This document shows positions 56,535-64,000 of a DNA stretch of 64,000 nucleotides, one piece after another. A program made the translations under genes and the position numbers. This stretch comes from Lysobacter sp036697405. GTDB taxonomy: Bacteria; Pseudomonadota; Gammaproteobacteria; Xanthomonadales; Xanthomonadaceae. Position 1 is the first letter of the stretch, and the number at the start of each line of letters is the position of its first letter. The notes under the pieces were generated by a model, which did not search any database, had not been told where the DNA came from, and saw only the letters and a list, made by a program, of their open reading frames with translations. The stretch lies in assembly GCF_036697405.1 (NCBI RefSeq), contig NZ_JBAHWA010000005.1:219338-283337 (forward strand), written 5' to 3'.

Positions 56535-56806
56535 GCCACCGCTTTCCGTTGCAGCGGCGTGTGCCGCGATCAAGCCACACGCCACCGCTTTCCGTGGCAG
56601 CGGCGTAAGCCGCGATCGAGCCACACGCCACCGCTTTCCGTGGCAGCGGCGTGAGCCGCGATCGCGCCACACGCCACCGCTTTCTGTGGGAGCGGCGTAA
56701 GCCGCGATCGAGCCACACGCCACCGCTTTCTGTGGGAGCGGCGTAAGCCGCGATCGAGCCACGCCGGCCGACGCAGCCCCTATCGCGGCTCGCGCCGCTC
56801 CCACAG
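56535..56806. repeat. 46-bp tandem array (five units) plus inverted copy
   Basis: Units start at 56535, 56581, 56627, 56673 and 56719, each 46 bases (the last ends 56762), containing RSCAGCGGCGTRWGCCGCGATC. The units become more like the dispersed palindrome core (GTGGGAGCGGCG) from left to right. A reversed copy of the core follows at 56782-56806. The array fills the 353-base gap between the dehydrogenase and the next gene. Confidence 0.92.
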
Positions 56807-56867
56807 TGCGGCGCCTTCGCCCTCGATCGGCGCGTCCTGCCCATGCGCCATCGGCTAAGCTGGCCGC

Positions 56868-57395
56868 ATGCAACTGCTGCTGATCCCGCTGCTCGTCCTG
56901 GTCATGGTCCTGCTGTGGGCCCTGCTGTTGCCGGTGGCGCTGATCCAGCGCTATCGCTACGGCAAGTCGCGGCGGCGCGCGATCGGCTGGACGATCGCGC
57001 TCAATGTGTTCGCGAGCTTCGTATCGCTGCTGCTGTTCTTCTTCAGCGCCTGGATCGCCGCTCACTGGATCGCCGACGCCACGGTCTACGCGGCGGTCGG
57101 CGTGGCGCTGGGTCTGCTGCTGGGCGCGGCCGGCCTGGCGCTGACCCGCTTCGAAACCGAGCCGGGCGCGCTGTACTACACGCCCAATCGTTGGCTGGTG
57201 CTGGGCCTGACCCTGATCGTCGCCGCGCGCCTGGGCTTCGGCCTGGTGCAGGCGCTGCATCTGTGGGGCGAACAGGCCGCGCGCGGCGCCTGGCTGTCGC
57301 GCCAGGGCAGCCTGCTCGCGGTCGGCGGCATGATGCTGGGCTATTACCTCAGTTACGCCTTCGGCCTGCGCCGCCGTTGCAGGCGCCTGGCCTAA
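56868..57395 (+). CDS. Membrane protein, possibly DUF1453/CcdC-like
   Basis: 175 residues with five hydrophobic segments (about 2-25, 42-66, 72-90, 108-128, 142-162). TRFETEPGALYYTPNRWLVLGLTLIVAARLGFGLVQ is the recognisable block, similar to CcdC/DUF1453 membrane proteins, which carry a tyrosine-rich loop followed by an ARL helix. Function unknown. C-terminal RRRCRRLA is basic. It begins after the 46-bp repeat array. Confidence 0.78.
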   Translation: MQLLLIPLLVLVMVLLWALLLPVALIQRYRYGKSRRRAIGWTIALNVFASFVSLLLFFFSAWIAAHWIADATVYAAVGVALGLLLGAAGLALTRFETEPGALYYTPNRWLVLGLTLIVAARLGFGLVQALHLWGEQAARGAWLSRQGSLLAVGGMMLGYYLSYAFGLRRRCRRLA

Positions 57396-57502
57396 ACGGC
57401 CCATGACGGCGCGCGCGATTGCCGGCAAGATGCGCGTTCGCTTCCCCCGACCGCGGACATGATCACCGACCCCTACGCTACCGCCATGCGCGGCGACGCC
57501 GC

Positions 57503-58387
57503 ATGAGCGCCGATCGCAAACGCCAGACCCGCGCGGCGGTGTTCATGCTGGTGGCGGTCGGCCTGTTCGCGACCATGGACGCCGGCCTCAAATTGCTCAG
57601 CGCGCACTATCCGCCGTTCCAGGTCGCCTCGCTGCGCGGCGCGGCCTCCCTGCCGTTCGTGCTGGCCTGGGCCCTGGCCACCGCGGGCCCGGCCGCGCTG
57701 GTGCGCGTGCGCTGGTCCCTGCACCTGCTGCGCGGCGTGCTCGGCATCGGCATGATGGCGGCCTTCGTGTACGCGCTGCGCACGCTGCCGCTGTCGACCG
57801 CCTACTCGATCTTCTTCGTTGCCCCGCTGTTGATCACCGCGATGTCGGTGCCGTTGCTGGGCGAGCGGGTCGGCCCGCGGCGCTGGATCGCGATCGCGGT
57901 CGGCCTGATCGGCGTACTGGTGCTGCTGCGCCCGACCGGCGAGGGCATGCTCAGCCTGGCCTCGCTGGCGGTGCTGGGCGCGGCCTTCGCCTACGCGGTC
58001 AGCGCGATCACCGTGCGCCTGCTCGCGCGCACCGACAGCACCCAGTCGATGATGGTCTGGCTGATGGCGATGATCGCGATCGGCTCCGGCGCGCTGGCCT
58101 GGCCGGACTGGGTCGCGATCCGCACCGCCGACCTGTGGATCATCCTCGGCGTCGGCATCGCCGGCGGCCTGGGCCAGTACGCGATCACCGAAGCCTTCCG
58201 CCTCGGCGAGGCCTCGCTGATCGCGCCGCTGGAATACACCGCGCTGGTCTGGGGCGTGCTGCTCGACCTCAGCCTGTGGGGCGTGCTGCCGGACGCGATC
58301 ACCTGGCTGGGCGCGGCGATCATCGTCGCCAGCGGCCTGTACCTGCTGCGCCGCGAGCGCGTGCATATCGAATCCGAACATCCCTGA
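57503..58387 (+). CDS. DMT superfamily (EamA) transporter
   Basis: 294 residues with ten helices. RQTRAAVFMLVAVGLFATMDAGLKLLSAHYPPFQVASLRGAASLPFVL opens half one, GRVGPRRW-like LLGERVGPRRWIAIAVGLIGVLVLLRP ends it; half two begins LASLAVLGAAFAYAVSAITVRLL. The LRG in helix 2 and the APLEYTALVWGVLLD helix are family hallmarks. The starts upstream of 57503 are weaker; MSADRKRQ is preferred. Substrate unknown. Confidence 0.92.
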   Translation: MSADRKRQTRAAVFMLVAVGLFATMDAGLKLLSAHYPPFQVASLRGAASLPFVLAWALATAGPAALVRVRWSLHLLRGVLGIGMMAAFVYALRTLPLSTAYSIFFVAPLLITAMSVPLLGERVGPRRWIAIAVGLIGVLVLLRPTGEGMLSLASLAVLGAAFAYAVSAITVRLLARTDSTQSMMVWLMAMIAIGSGALAWPDWVAIRTADLWIILGVGIAGGLGQYAITEAFRLGEASLIAPLEYTALVWGVLLDLSLWGVLPDAITWLGAAIIVASGLYLLRRERVHIESEHP

Positions 58388-58455
58388 ATCGGGCTCTGGC
58401 CGGGCCGAGCCCGGTATCGCGTTTGTCTGTCTGTCTCCACACACAGGCATGCTCG

Positions 58456-59325
58456 ATGAAAACGTTCAGGACGAACTCCGTCACCGGCAAGCGCGCCGCG
58501 ATCGCGCTGCTGCTCATCGGCGCGGTGACGGCCGCCACGGTCTGGGCCTATCAGCGCCCGAACGAACAGGTGGTATTGGAACCGATCAAGCGCGGCGCCG
58601 ACATTCCCGCCAGCGCCCGCCAACGCAAACTCTCGCTCGACGCCGCCAAGGCCGCCGCGCCGATTTCGCTGGCGGCCGTCGCGGTGACCGACGAGGAGGT
58701 TGGCGACAGCGACTCCTTCGGCCGCAATCTGCGCTGGTTGGGCCTGGCCGACATGGCGGTCGAACTCACCGATACCTGCCCCGGCACGGATCCGGATGCG
58801 GGCTGCCAGGTGCTCAATCCGACGCCGGCGTTCACGCCGTTCGCGTTCGAGGACCTGGGCCGCATCACCCTGCCGGGCAAGTCGACCCAGTCGCTGCTGT
58901 GCTATTGGTTCTCGCCGGTACTGACCGTGCGCTACGCCAACCCGACGCCGAACCCGGTGCTGGCGCGGCTGCGCTACTCGCCGACGCTGACCATCGAGAA
59001 TCCGGTGCTGGCCACGCCGGGCCTGATCGATCCGACCACCGGCCTGCCCTTCGACGGCAAACTGCTGACCGGCATGACCTCGTCGGAAATGTTCGAGGTG
59101 CCGCTGGCGCCGGGCGTGGCCTACACCGAGCGCACGCGCGATTCGGCGGTGTGCATCGCCGGCTTCCTCAGCCGCAAGTCCCTGGCCGATACCTACGGCC
59201 TCAGCGATGCCCAGATCAAGGAATTCTTCAAGAAGCCGACCACCGTGCGCATGAACATCAGCGGCAGCGCGCAGTACGTGGAATCGGCCTCGCTGTACTT
59301 CGGCCTGCGCATCATCGGCGACTGA
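58456..59325 (+). CDS. Membrane-anchored hypothetical protein
   Basis: 289 residues. An N-terminal membrane anchor or uncleaved signal (about 13-31, AAIALLLIGAVTAATVWAY) precedes a periplasmic domain. It is rich in hydrophobic strands and contains LADMAVELTDTCPGTDPDAGCQVLNPTPAFTPFAFEDLGRITLPGKSTQSLLCYWFSPVLTVRYANPT, with four conserved-looking Cys, two of them in a TCPGTDPDAGC loop. I do not recognise the family. The gene stands alone between an EamA transporter and a DUF1801 gene. Confidence 0.8.
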   Translation: MKTFRTNSVTGKRAAIALLLIGAVTAATVWAYQRPNEQVVLEPIKRGADIPASARQRKLSLDAAKAAAPISLAAVAVTDEEVGDSDSFGRNLRWLGLADMAVELTDTCPGTDPDAGCQVLNPTPAFTPFAFEDLGRITLPGKSTQSLLCYWFSPVLTVRYANPTPNPVLARLRYSPTLTIENPVLATPGLIDPTTGLPFDGKLLTGMTSSEMFEVPLAPGVAYTERTRDSAVCIAGFLSRKSLADTYGLSDAQIKEFFKKPTTVRMNISGSAQYVESASLYFGLRIIGD

Positions 59326-59417
59326 GGCCGCGGGGAGTTCGATGGCGGCGGGCGCGGCGATGGGGGCGCGCCCGCCGCCAACTTCGCTCCGGCCCGATTC
59401 GCGGGTAGGGTAGCGCC

Positions 59418-59864
59418 ATGGTCAGCAGCGCCGCCAAAACCGTGTCCGCCTATCTGGCCGAGCTCGCGCCCGAGCGCCGCGCAGTGGTCGCGGCGGTGCG
59501 CGAGCTGGTCAATGCGCATCTGCCGGCCGGCTACGTCGAGGAGATGGCCTTCGGCATGATCGGCTGGAACGTACCGCTGGCGCGCTATGGCGCGACCTAT
59601 AACCGCCAGCCGTTGTGTTACGCCGCCCTGGCGGCGCAGAAGAACGCCTATTCGCTATACCTCAACTGCGTCTACGCCGACTCCGAACGCGACCGGCGCC
59701 TGCGCGAAGCCTATGCGCAAACGGGGCTCAAGCTCGACCTGGGCAAGAGCTGCCTGCGCTTCAAGTCGCTGGACGGGCTGCTGCGCGACGAGATCGGCGC
59801 GATCGTCGCTTCGACCTCGGTGGAGCAGTACATCGCGATGTACGAAGCGAGCCGCAAGGGTTAA
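59418..59864 (+). CDS. DUF1801 domain protein
   Basis: 148 residues: AKTVSAYLAELAPERRAVVAAVRELVNAHLPAGYVEEMAFGMIGWNVPL, YAALAAQKNAYSLYLNCVYA, GLKLDLGKSCLRFKSLDGLLRDEIGAIVA. This is the DUF1801 (YdhG/YjhU-type) fold, a small protein with an alpha/beta sandwich related to frataxin-like folds, function unknown. GMIGWNVPL and GKSCLRFK are conserved blocks. Confidence 0.93.
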   Translation: MVSSAAKTVSAYLAELAPERRAVVAAVRELVNAHLPAGYVEEMAFGMIGWNVPLARYGATYNRQPLCYAALAAQKNAYSLYLNCVYADSERDRRLREAYAQTGLKLDLGKSCLRFKSLDGLLRDEIGAIVASTSVEQYIAMYEASRKG

Positions 59865-59875
59865 AGGCGGCAATA

Positions 59876-59972
59876 GCAAATCCCCCTCAATCCCCCTTTT
59901 TCAAAGGGGGAGGACAAGCATGCCCTCGATCGTATGTCGTTCCCCTTTGGAGAAGGGGGTTGGGGGATTTGC
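59876..59972. repeat. Imperfect inverted repeat with C/G runs
   Basis: Left arm 59876-59911 and right arm 59941-59972 are imperfect complements built on GCAAATCCCCC and TCCCCCTTTTTC / CCAAAGGGGA runs. It lies between the convergent DUF1801 and amidohydrolase genes. This is a different sequence family from the GGGAGCGGCG palindromes and can form a stem that ends both transcripts. Confidence 0.8.
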
Positions 59973-59988
59973 TTCTGATGCTCCCGCC

Positions 59989-61314
59989 CTACGGCGCCAC
60001 CGCCTTCGCATCCCGCACCACCACCTCGCCGCCCTTCATCACGAACACCGGCTGCGCGTCGAGGGCGTGGATATCGGCGAGCGGGTCGCCGCTGACCGCG
60101 ACCAGGTCGGCGTAGCGGCCGGCTTCGACCGAGCCGACCTGGTCCGACCGGCCCAGCAGTTCGGCCGCGTCCGAGGTGGCCGCGCGCAGGGCCTGCATCG
60201 GCGTCATGCCCCATTCGACCATCTTCGGGAACTGCTTGCGGTTGTCGCCATGCGGGTACACGCCGGCGTCGCTGCCGAAGCCCATGCGCGCGCCGGCGCG
60301 CACGGCCTTGCGGAAGTTCTCGCGCTGGGTGCGGCCGACCAGCTTTTCCTTGTCGATCATCTGCTGCGGGAAACCCAGGCGCGAGTATTCGGCCAGGATG
60401 TAGTCGTCGTTGTAGACGTCCATGACCAGCCAGGTGCCCTTCTGCTTGGCCAGGCGCAGGCCCTCGTCGTCGATGAAGCTGGCGTGCTCGATCGAATCGA
60501 CGCCAGCCAGGATCGCCATGCGGATCGCTTCGGCGCCGTGCGCGTGCGCGGCCACGCGCTTGCCCCAGCGGTGCGACTCGTCGACGATCGCGTTCATCTC
60601 CTCCTGGGTGTACTGCGGTGCGCCCACCGAGGCCTCGGCGCTGAGCACGCCGGCGCCGGCCATGAACTTGATCACTTCGGCGCCGTGCTTGACGTTGTCG
60701 CGGACCTTGGCGCGCACCGCTTCGACGCCGTCGGCGACGCCGGTGGCGTTGTGGAATTCCAGATAGGGCGAGAAGCCGGTGCCGCCGTCGATATGGCCGC
60801 CGGTGGCGCCGATGGCCAGGCCCGAGGGCAGGATGCGCGGGCCCTGCAGGCGGCCGTGCTCGATCGCGCGCGCCAGGGCGACATCGATGTACTCGGCCGA
60901 GCCGACGTTGCGCACGGTGGTGAAGCCCGCATGCAGGGTGCGTTGGGCGTACACGTGCGCGGTCACCGCGTCGTCGATGGGACTGCGCTTGAGGATGTCC
61001 TCGAAGTAGTTGCCGGTGCCGCTGGTGGGATCGCCGGTGATGTGCACGTGCAGGTCGATGAAGCCCGGCATCAGGGTGGCGCCGCCCAGGTCGATCAGTT
61101 CCACCCCGGCCGGCGCCTCGCCGCCGCCGGATACGCCGACGATCTTCTCGCCCTCGATCAGCACCAGCGGACGCTCGATCACGCGCTGATGGGCGGTGTC
61201 GATCAGGCGTGCGGCGCGCAGCGCGACGCGCTTGGGCGCGGCAGGGGCGTCGGCCGCGTACGCGTCGGCGCCGGGGAGTGCGAGCAGCAGGGCAAGCAGG
61301 ACGGGCAGACGCAT
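59989..61314 (-). CDS. Secreted amidohydrolase (imidazolonepropionase/Xaa-Pro dipeptidase-like)
   Basis: 441 residues from MRLPVLLALLLALPG. Signal peptide about 1-18. Amidohydrolase motifs: GFIDLHVHITGD (metal HxH), VIKFMAGAGVLS (carboxylated Lys), RVAAHAHGAEAI (His), SIEHASFI (His), GFGSDAGVYPHGDN (Asp). The HVHITGDP and KFMAGAG pattern matches exported dipeptidase-type amidohydrolases that cleave Xaa-Pro or N-acyl amino acids. Xanthomonadaceae have several of these. It is a single gene. Confidence 0.93.
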   Translation of the reverse strand: MRLPVLLALLLALPGADAYAADAPAAPKRVALRAARLIDTAHQRVIERPLVLIEGEKIVGVSGGGEAPAGVELIDLGGATLMPGFIDLHVHITGDPTSGTGNYFEDILKRSPIDDAVTAHVYAQRTLHAGFTTVRNVGSAEYIDVALARAIEHGRLQGPRILPSGLAIGATGGHIDGGTGFSPYLEFHNATGVADGVEAVRAKVRDNVKHGAEVIKFMAGAGVLSAEASVGAPQYTQEEMNAIVDESHRWGKRVAAHAHGAEAIRMAILAGVDSIEHASFIDDEGLRLAKQKGTWLVMDVYNDDYILAEYSRLGFPQQMIDKEKLVGRTQRENFRKAVRAGARMGFGSDAGVYPHGDNRKQFPKMVEWGMTPMQALRAATSDAAELLGRSDQVGSVEAGRYADLVAVSGDPLADIHALDAQPVFVMKGGEVVVRDAKAVAP

Positions 61315-61438
61315 GGAGGCACTCGCGACAGGACGGAAGCCCGAGTGTAGCCATGCCCGCACGGGCGGAGCAGTGCGCAAGGGCCGGTTTCGAACCGCGC
61401 GCGGTGGCAGGGGATGGCGCGGAAGGTTCCTCTTCCAC

Positions 61439-61469
61439 AAAAAAAGCGGACCCCGTCGCCGGGGTCCGC
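61439..61469 (-). terminator. Intrinsic terminator of the ompW-like gene
   Basis: On the minus strand: GCGGACCCCG (complement of 61460-61469) pairs with 61446-61455 over 10 bp, TCGC-type loop, followed by at least seven T (complement of 61439-61445). It is 31 bases downstream of the OmpW-like stop. Confidence 0.92.
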
Positions 61470-61500
61470 CTTGCTTGCGTGCCAGGTGGCGCGTCGCGCT

Positions 61501-62145
61501 TTAGAAGCGTGCGCCCAGGCCGACGCCCAGGACCACCGGATTCAACTCGGCTTCGCCGACCTTGACGCCGTTGACGCGCGCGTCGGACTTGCCCTGCAGG
61601 TAGCGCACGTCGGCGCGCGCGAACCAGGTCGGGTTGATGTTGAGGTCGACGCCGGCGGTGGCCATCGCGCCCTTGGCGGTTTCCACGCCGATGCGCTGGC
61701 CGGCCAGCGCGCCGGTCGGCTCGGCCTTCTCGCCGCTGTAGTTGGACTCGTAGTAGCCCAGGCCCACGAACGGACGCACGACCTTGTCCGGCGCGCCGAA
61801 GTGGTACTGGCCGCTCACGGCGTAGGGCTGCGCGTCGACGCTGCCGGCCTTGGCGCCGTTGAGGTTGACGCGGTGACCGAACTTGTCGGCCGCGCCCCAG
61901 GCTTCGACCGCGATGTTGTCGGTGATGTAGTAGCTGGCGCTCAGGGTGGCGGCGCCGTCGCCGTCGGCCTGGGCGCGCGCGCCGGCGATCGACGGGTTCT
62001 TGGTCGGCTCGGACAGCGCGTAGCCGCCGACGACGGCGAAACGCTTGCCGGCCGCGGTGCCGGTATCGGCGTCCTGGGCGAAGGCGGCCGGGGCAACGGC
62101 CAGGGTGCCCAGCAGGGCGAGGGTCAAATGACGAAAACGCATCAT
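61501..62145 (-). CDS. OmpW family outer-membrane protein
   Basis: 214 residues with a signal peptide (MMRFRHLTLALLGTLAVAPAAFA). Eight-strand barrel pattern: RFAVVGGYALSEPT, ATLSASYYITDNIAVEAWGA, VRPFVGLGYYESNYSGE, ATAGVDLNINPTWFARADVRYLQGKS, ending VVLGVGLGARF with a C-terminal Phe as required for BAM recognition. OmpW-type proteins form narrow hydrophobic channels. AAGGAG (complement of 62154-62159) is 8 bases before the first ATG. Confidence 0.93.
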   Translation of the reverse strand: MMRFRHLTLALLGTLAVAPAAFAQDADTGTAAGKRFAVVGGYALSEPTKNPSIAGARAQADGDGAATLSASYYITDNIAVEAWGAADKFGHRVNLNGAKAGSVDAQPYAVSGQYHFGAPDKVVRPFVGLGYYESNYSGEKAEPTGALAGQRIGVETAKGAMATAGVDLNINPTWFARADVRYLQGKSDARVNGVKVGEAELNPVVLGVGLGARF

Positions 62146-62662
62146 GGCGTGGACTCCTTAAGTTTCTTGTGAGTGCCTTGGGGGAGGCGTGCGCAGGCTA
62201 GGACTTCGCGCATGAACCGTGCTTGCCTCGCGATCGCGCATCGCGGAACTTTCGCGCGCGCGGCGCTGCCGCCACGCGCACGTCGCGATCCGCTTCGGGA
62301 TGAACCCAACTTGAAAGCACGGCCGCACAGCGCCGGCAGCGGCTGAACGAGCGCGCCGCCGATGCCCCGGCGGCGCTCGCGCGAGCGCGCGCAAGCCGCG
62401 TCGCAGCGGCCTGCGTATGGAATACGGACCCGGCTTGCGCCGATGCTGAATCCTCGCGGAAGCGCGGACCGTATGGAGCGCCGGCCGGACGCGCGGCATG
62501 CCGCGAAGCTTGAAACCCGGCCACCGGACGGCCTGCAACCGGCGATGAACGAAGCCCGCGCCGTCGCGGCCCGCCATGACGAAGGTCACGCTCTCCACCG
62601 GCAGGGGACGCCGGTGCCGGCGCGCGGCATGATGGCGCCATTCCGTCATAGGGAGTTCGACG
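62146..62662. other. Divergent intergenic stretch without a supportable gene
   Basis: 517 bases between the OmpW-like gene and the DUF2884 gene. The open frames are Arg-rich shadow sequence. AAGTTTCTTGTGAG (62160-62173) is the AT-richest spot and could hold part of the ompW promoter. GGAG (62650-62653) serves the DUF2884 start at 62663. Confidence 0.45.
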
Positions 62663-63451
62663 ATGCGCCAGCCTGCCCAGTACCGTTTTGCCCGTTCCCT
62701 GTCGCCGCGGCTGCTGGCCGTGGCCGTGCTCGCGCTGAGCGGCGGCGCCGCCGGGGCGGCCGAGATCGAGTGCAATGTCGAAAGCGACTACGACCTGACC
62801 CTCAACGAGCGCAGCGTGATCTTCACCCGCGAGACCGGCACTCCCAAGGCGATCGTGATGCGCCAGGGCCGTTTGTTCGTCGACGAGGAATGGCTGAAGC
62901 TGAGCCCGGCCGACAGCCGCCGCATCGCCGACTTCGAGACCCAGACCCGCGCCGCCATGCCCGAGGCGCAGCGGATCGGGCGCGAGGCCGCCGAGATCGC
63001 CTTCACCGCCCTGGGCGAGGTCGCGGCCAGTTTCAGCAGCGACCCCAAGGCCGCGCGGGCCAAGCTGGACAAGGCCCGTGCCCAGATCGACGCGCGCCTG
63101 GCGCGCTCGGTCACGCCCACCCACTTCAACGGCAACGACCTGGGCGAGGGCATCGGCGAGGCGGTGGGCGAAGTGATCCCCAGCCTGATCGGCGACATCG
63201 TCGGCGGCGCCATCGGCGCGGCTTTCAGCGGCGACGAGACCCGGCTCAAGCGCCTGGAGAACCTGGACGCCCAAGTGGAGGCCAAGGTCAAGCCGCGCGC
63301 GGACGCGCTGGAAGTGCGCGCCGAAGGCCTGTGCCGGCGCATGGTCGAACTGGACCGGCTCGACGACGCGCTCGAAGTCCGGGTCGCCGGCAAGCCCCTG
63401 AACCTGATGACGGCCAAGGCCGGATCGCGCAGCGACAAGGCCGACAAGTAA
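62663..63451 (+). CDS. YggN-like DUF2884 periplasmic protein
   Basis: 262 residues. Signal peptide about 1-33 (LLAVAVLALSGGAAGAAE). The DUF2884 domain: IECNVESDYDLTLNERSVIFTRETGTPKAIVMRQGRLFVDEEWLKLSPADSRRIADFE, then GREAAEIAFTALGEVAASFSSDPKAARAKLDKARAQIDARL and GEVIPSLIGDIVGGAIGAAFSGDETRLKRLENLD, a glycine-rich hydrophobic stretch. This matches the family of E. coli YggN (periplasmic, unknown function). Confidence 0.88.
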   Translation: MRQPAQYRFARSLSPRLLAVAVLALSGGAAGAAEIECNVESDYDLTLNERSVIFTRETGTPKAIVMRQGRLFVDEEWLKLSPADSRRIADFETQTRAAMPEAQRIGREAAEIAFTALGEVAASFSSDPKAARAKLDKARAQIDARLARSVTPTHFNGNDLGEGIGEAVGEVIPSLIGDIVGGAIGAAFSGDETRLKRLENLDAQVEAKVKPRADALEVRAEGLCRRMVELDRLDDALEVRVAGKPLNLMTAKAGSRSDKADK

Positions 63452-63653
63452 GCGCAGCGGTCCGCGCCGCATCCCGGCGCGCACCGGCCGGGGCCGGCGG
63501 CGCGGTCGTCCTTGCCGCTGCCGGGCCCCGCGCCGCCGTACCCGCGCGGCCCCAGTACCCGTGCGTACGCGCGTACAGCCAAAGGCTGCGGTTGGCGTGG
63601 CTGGCTTCAGCAGCCACAATAGGGTTTTCGCGCATTTGCGGAGCCCCACGATC

Positions 63654-64000
63654 ATGGCTGAGCTGAAGGAAGCACGCGTCCCCGATATCGGCGACTACGA
63701 CGGCGTCCCCGTCATCGAATTGCTGGTCGCGGTCGGCGACACGGTCCAGCAGGACCAGGGACTGGTCACGCTGGAATCCGACAAGGCGACCATGGAAGTG
63801 CCGGCGCCGTTCGCCGGCATCGTGCGCGAGCTCAAGGTCAAGATCGGCGACAACCTGGCCGAAGGCAGCGTGGTCGCCCTGATCGAGCCCAGCGAAGGCG
63901 CCGTCGCCGCCCCGGCCGCGGCCGAGGCGCCCAAGGCCGCCGCTCCCGCCGCACCGGCGGCGCCCGCGCCCGCGCCTGCGGCTACCGCCGCGCCGGCTGC
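63654..64000 (+). CDS. aceF: Pyruvate dehydrogenase E2 (dihydrolipoyllysine acetyltransferase), N-terminal part
   Basis: The first 115 codons; the gene continues past the right edge. The lipoyl domain (residues 1-80) has VPDIGDYDGVPVIELLVAVGDTV and the lipoylated lysine in TLESDKATMEVPAPFAG. From about 83 on comes an Ala/Pro hinge (AAPAAAEAPKAAAPAAPAA), the usual linker to the next lipoyl or subunit-binding domain. A dihydrolipoamide dehydrogenase with an N-terminal lipoyl domain, also found in xanthomonads, is the alternative; the MAELKEARVPDIGDY start fits the E2 better. No other PDH genes are visible. Confidence 0.85.
   Translation, partial: MAELKEARVPDIGDYDGVPVIELLVAVGDTVQQDQGLVTLESDKATMEVPAPFAGIVRELKVKIGDNLAEGSVVALIEPSEGAVAAPAAAEAPKAAAPAAPAAPAPAPAATAAPA

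Noticed and set aside
56535..56762. A CRISPR array.
   Set aside because: Units of 46 bases follow each other without spacers, contain a palindromic core present elsewhere in the window, and no cas genes are near.

Overview
The window is very GC-rich (roughly 70 percent) chromosomal DNA with short intergenic gaps, many ATGA start/stop overlaps and several GTG starts. The gene set suggests a Lysobacter-like member of the Xanthomonadaceae: DUF3247, DUF3297 and DUF6249 proteins, a pyruvate dehydrogenase E2 beginning VPDIGDYDGVPVIE, secreted M28 and metallophosphatase enzymes with PKD and P domains, and dispersed GGGAGCGGCGTRAGCCGCGATCG palindromes. The genus is inferred from recalled family resemblance, not from a search.

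Layout. 1-8.6 kb: housekeeping and stress genes (msrB, a cold-shock protein with a leader, a MATE pump, a TetR-thioesterase-MaoC operon, a tandem-repeat secreted protein, a double-PepSY protein, an MFS carrier). 9-19 kb: secreted M28 peptidase, GNAT, DsbA/FrnE, the complete metNIQ methionine importer, a TRIC-type channel, an isochorismatase-fold protein without its catalytic cysteine, and small enzymes. 19.4-30.3 kb: a four-domain secreted metallophosphatase, an LpxR-like lipid A deacylase, a haloalkane dehalogenase overlapping a glutathione transferase, three hydrolase-type genes in a row (SGNH, exported deoxyribosyltransferase-like, DUF2235), and a MocR regulator divergent from a DMT exporter with a direct-repeat operator between them.

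30.6-34.6 kb: an RNA-repair locus. Two abutting tRNA-like elements lie upstream of a slipin, an uncharacterised basic protein and the RNA ligase RtcB, all on the minus strand. The tRNA-like elements have good D and T arms but defective acceptor or anticodon arms.

35-38.8 kb: a second isochorismatase/ABM pair, an Lrp/AsnC regulator, an ECF sigma factor with a translationally coupled membrane partner, and a GST.

39.0-46.3 kb: the most striking region, a self-contained plus-strand R-body (reb) locus. It holds its own sigma factor, four RebB-type proteins (one with a Pro/Ala plus GSGTT repeat region, two nearly identical tandem copies), two small uncharacterised proteins, a terminal Crp/Fnr-type regulator, and in the middle a 749-residue protein of no obvious annotation. 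By motif order that protein looks like a very large divergent adenosine-deaminase-type metal hydrolase. An R-body, a nucleoside-deaminase-like enzyme and dedicated regulators in one cluster is my candidate for a poorly described system.

46.3-64 kb: mostly ordinary chromosome: WYL regulator, TesA and the YbbA/YbbP exporter, rsmC-rsuA, HAD phosphatase, YajQ, alcohol dehydrogenase, a 46-bp tandem repeat array, EamA transporter, secreted amidohydrolase, OmpW, a YggN-like DUF2884 protein, and the start of the pyruvate dehydrogenase E2 gene at the right edge.
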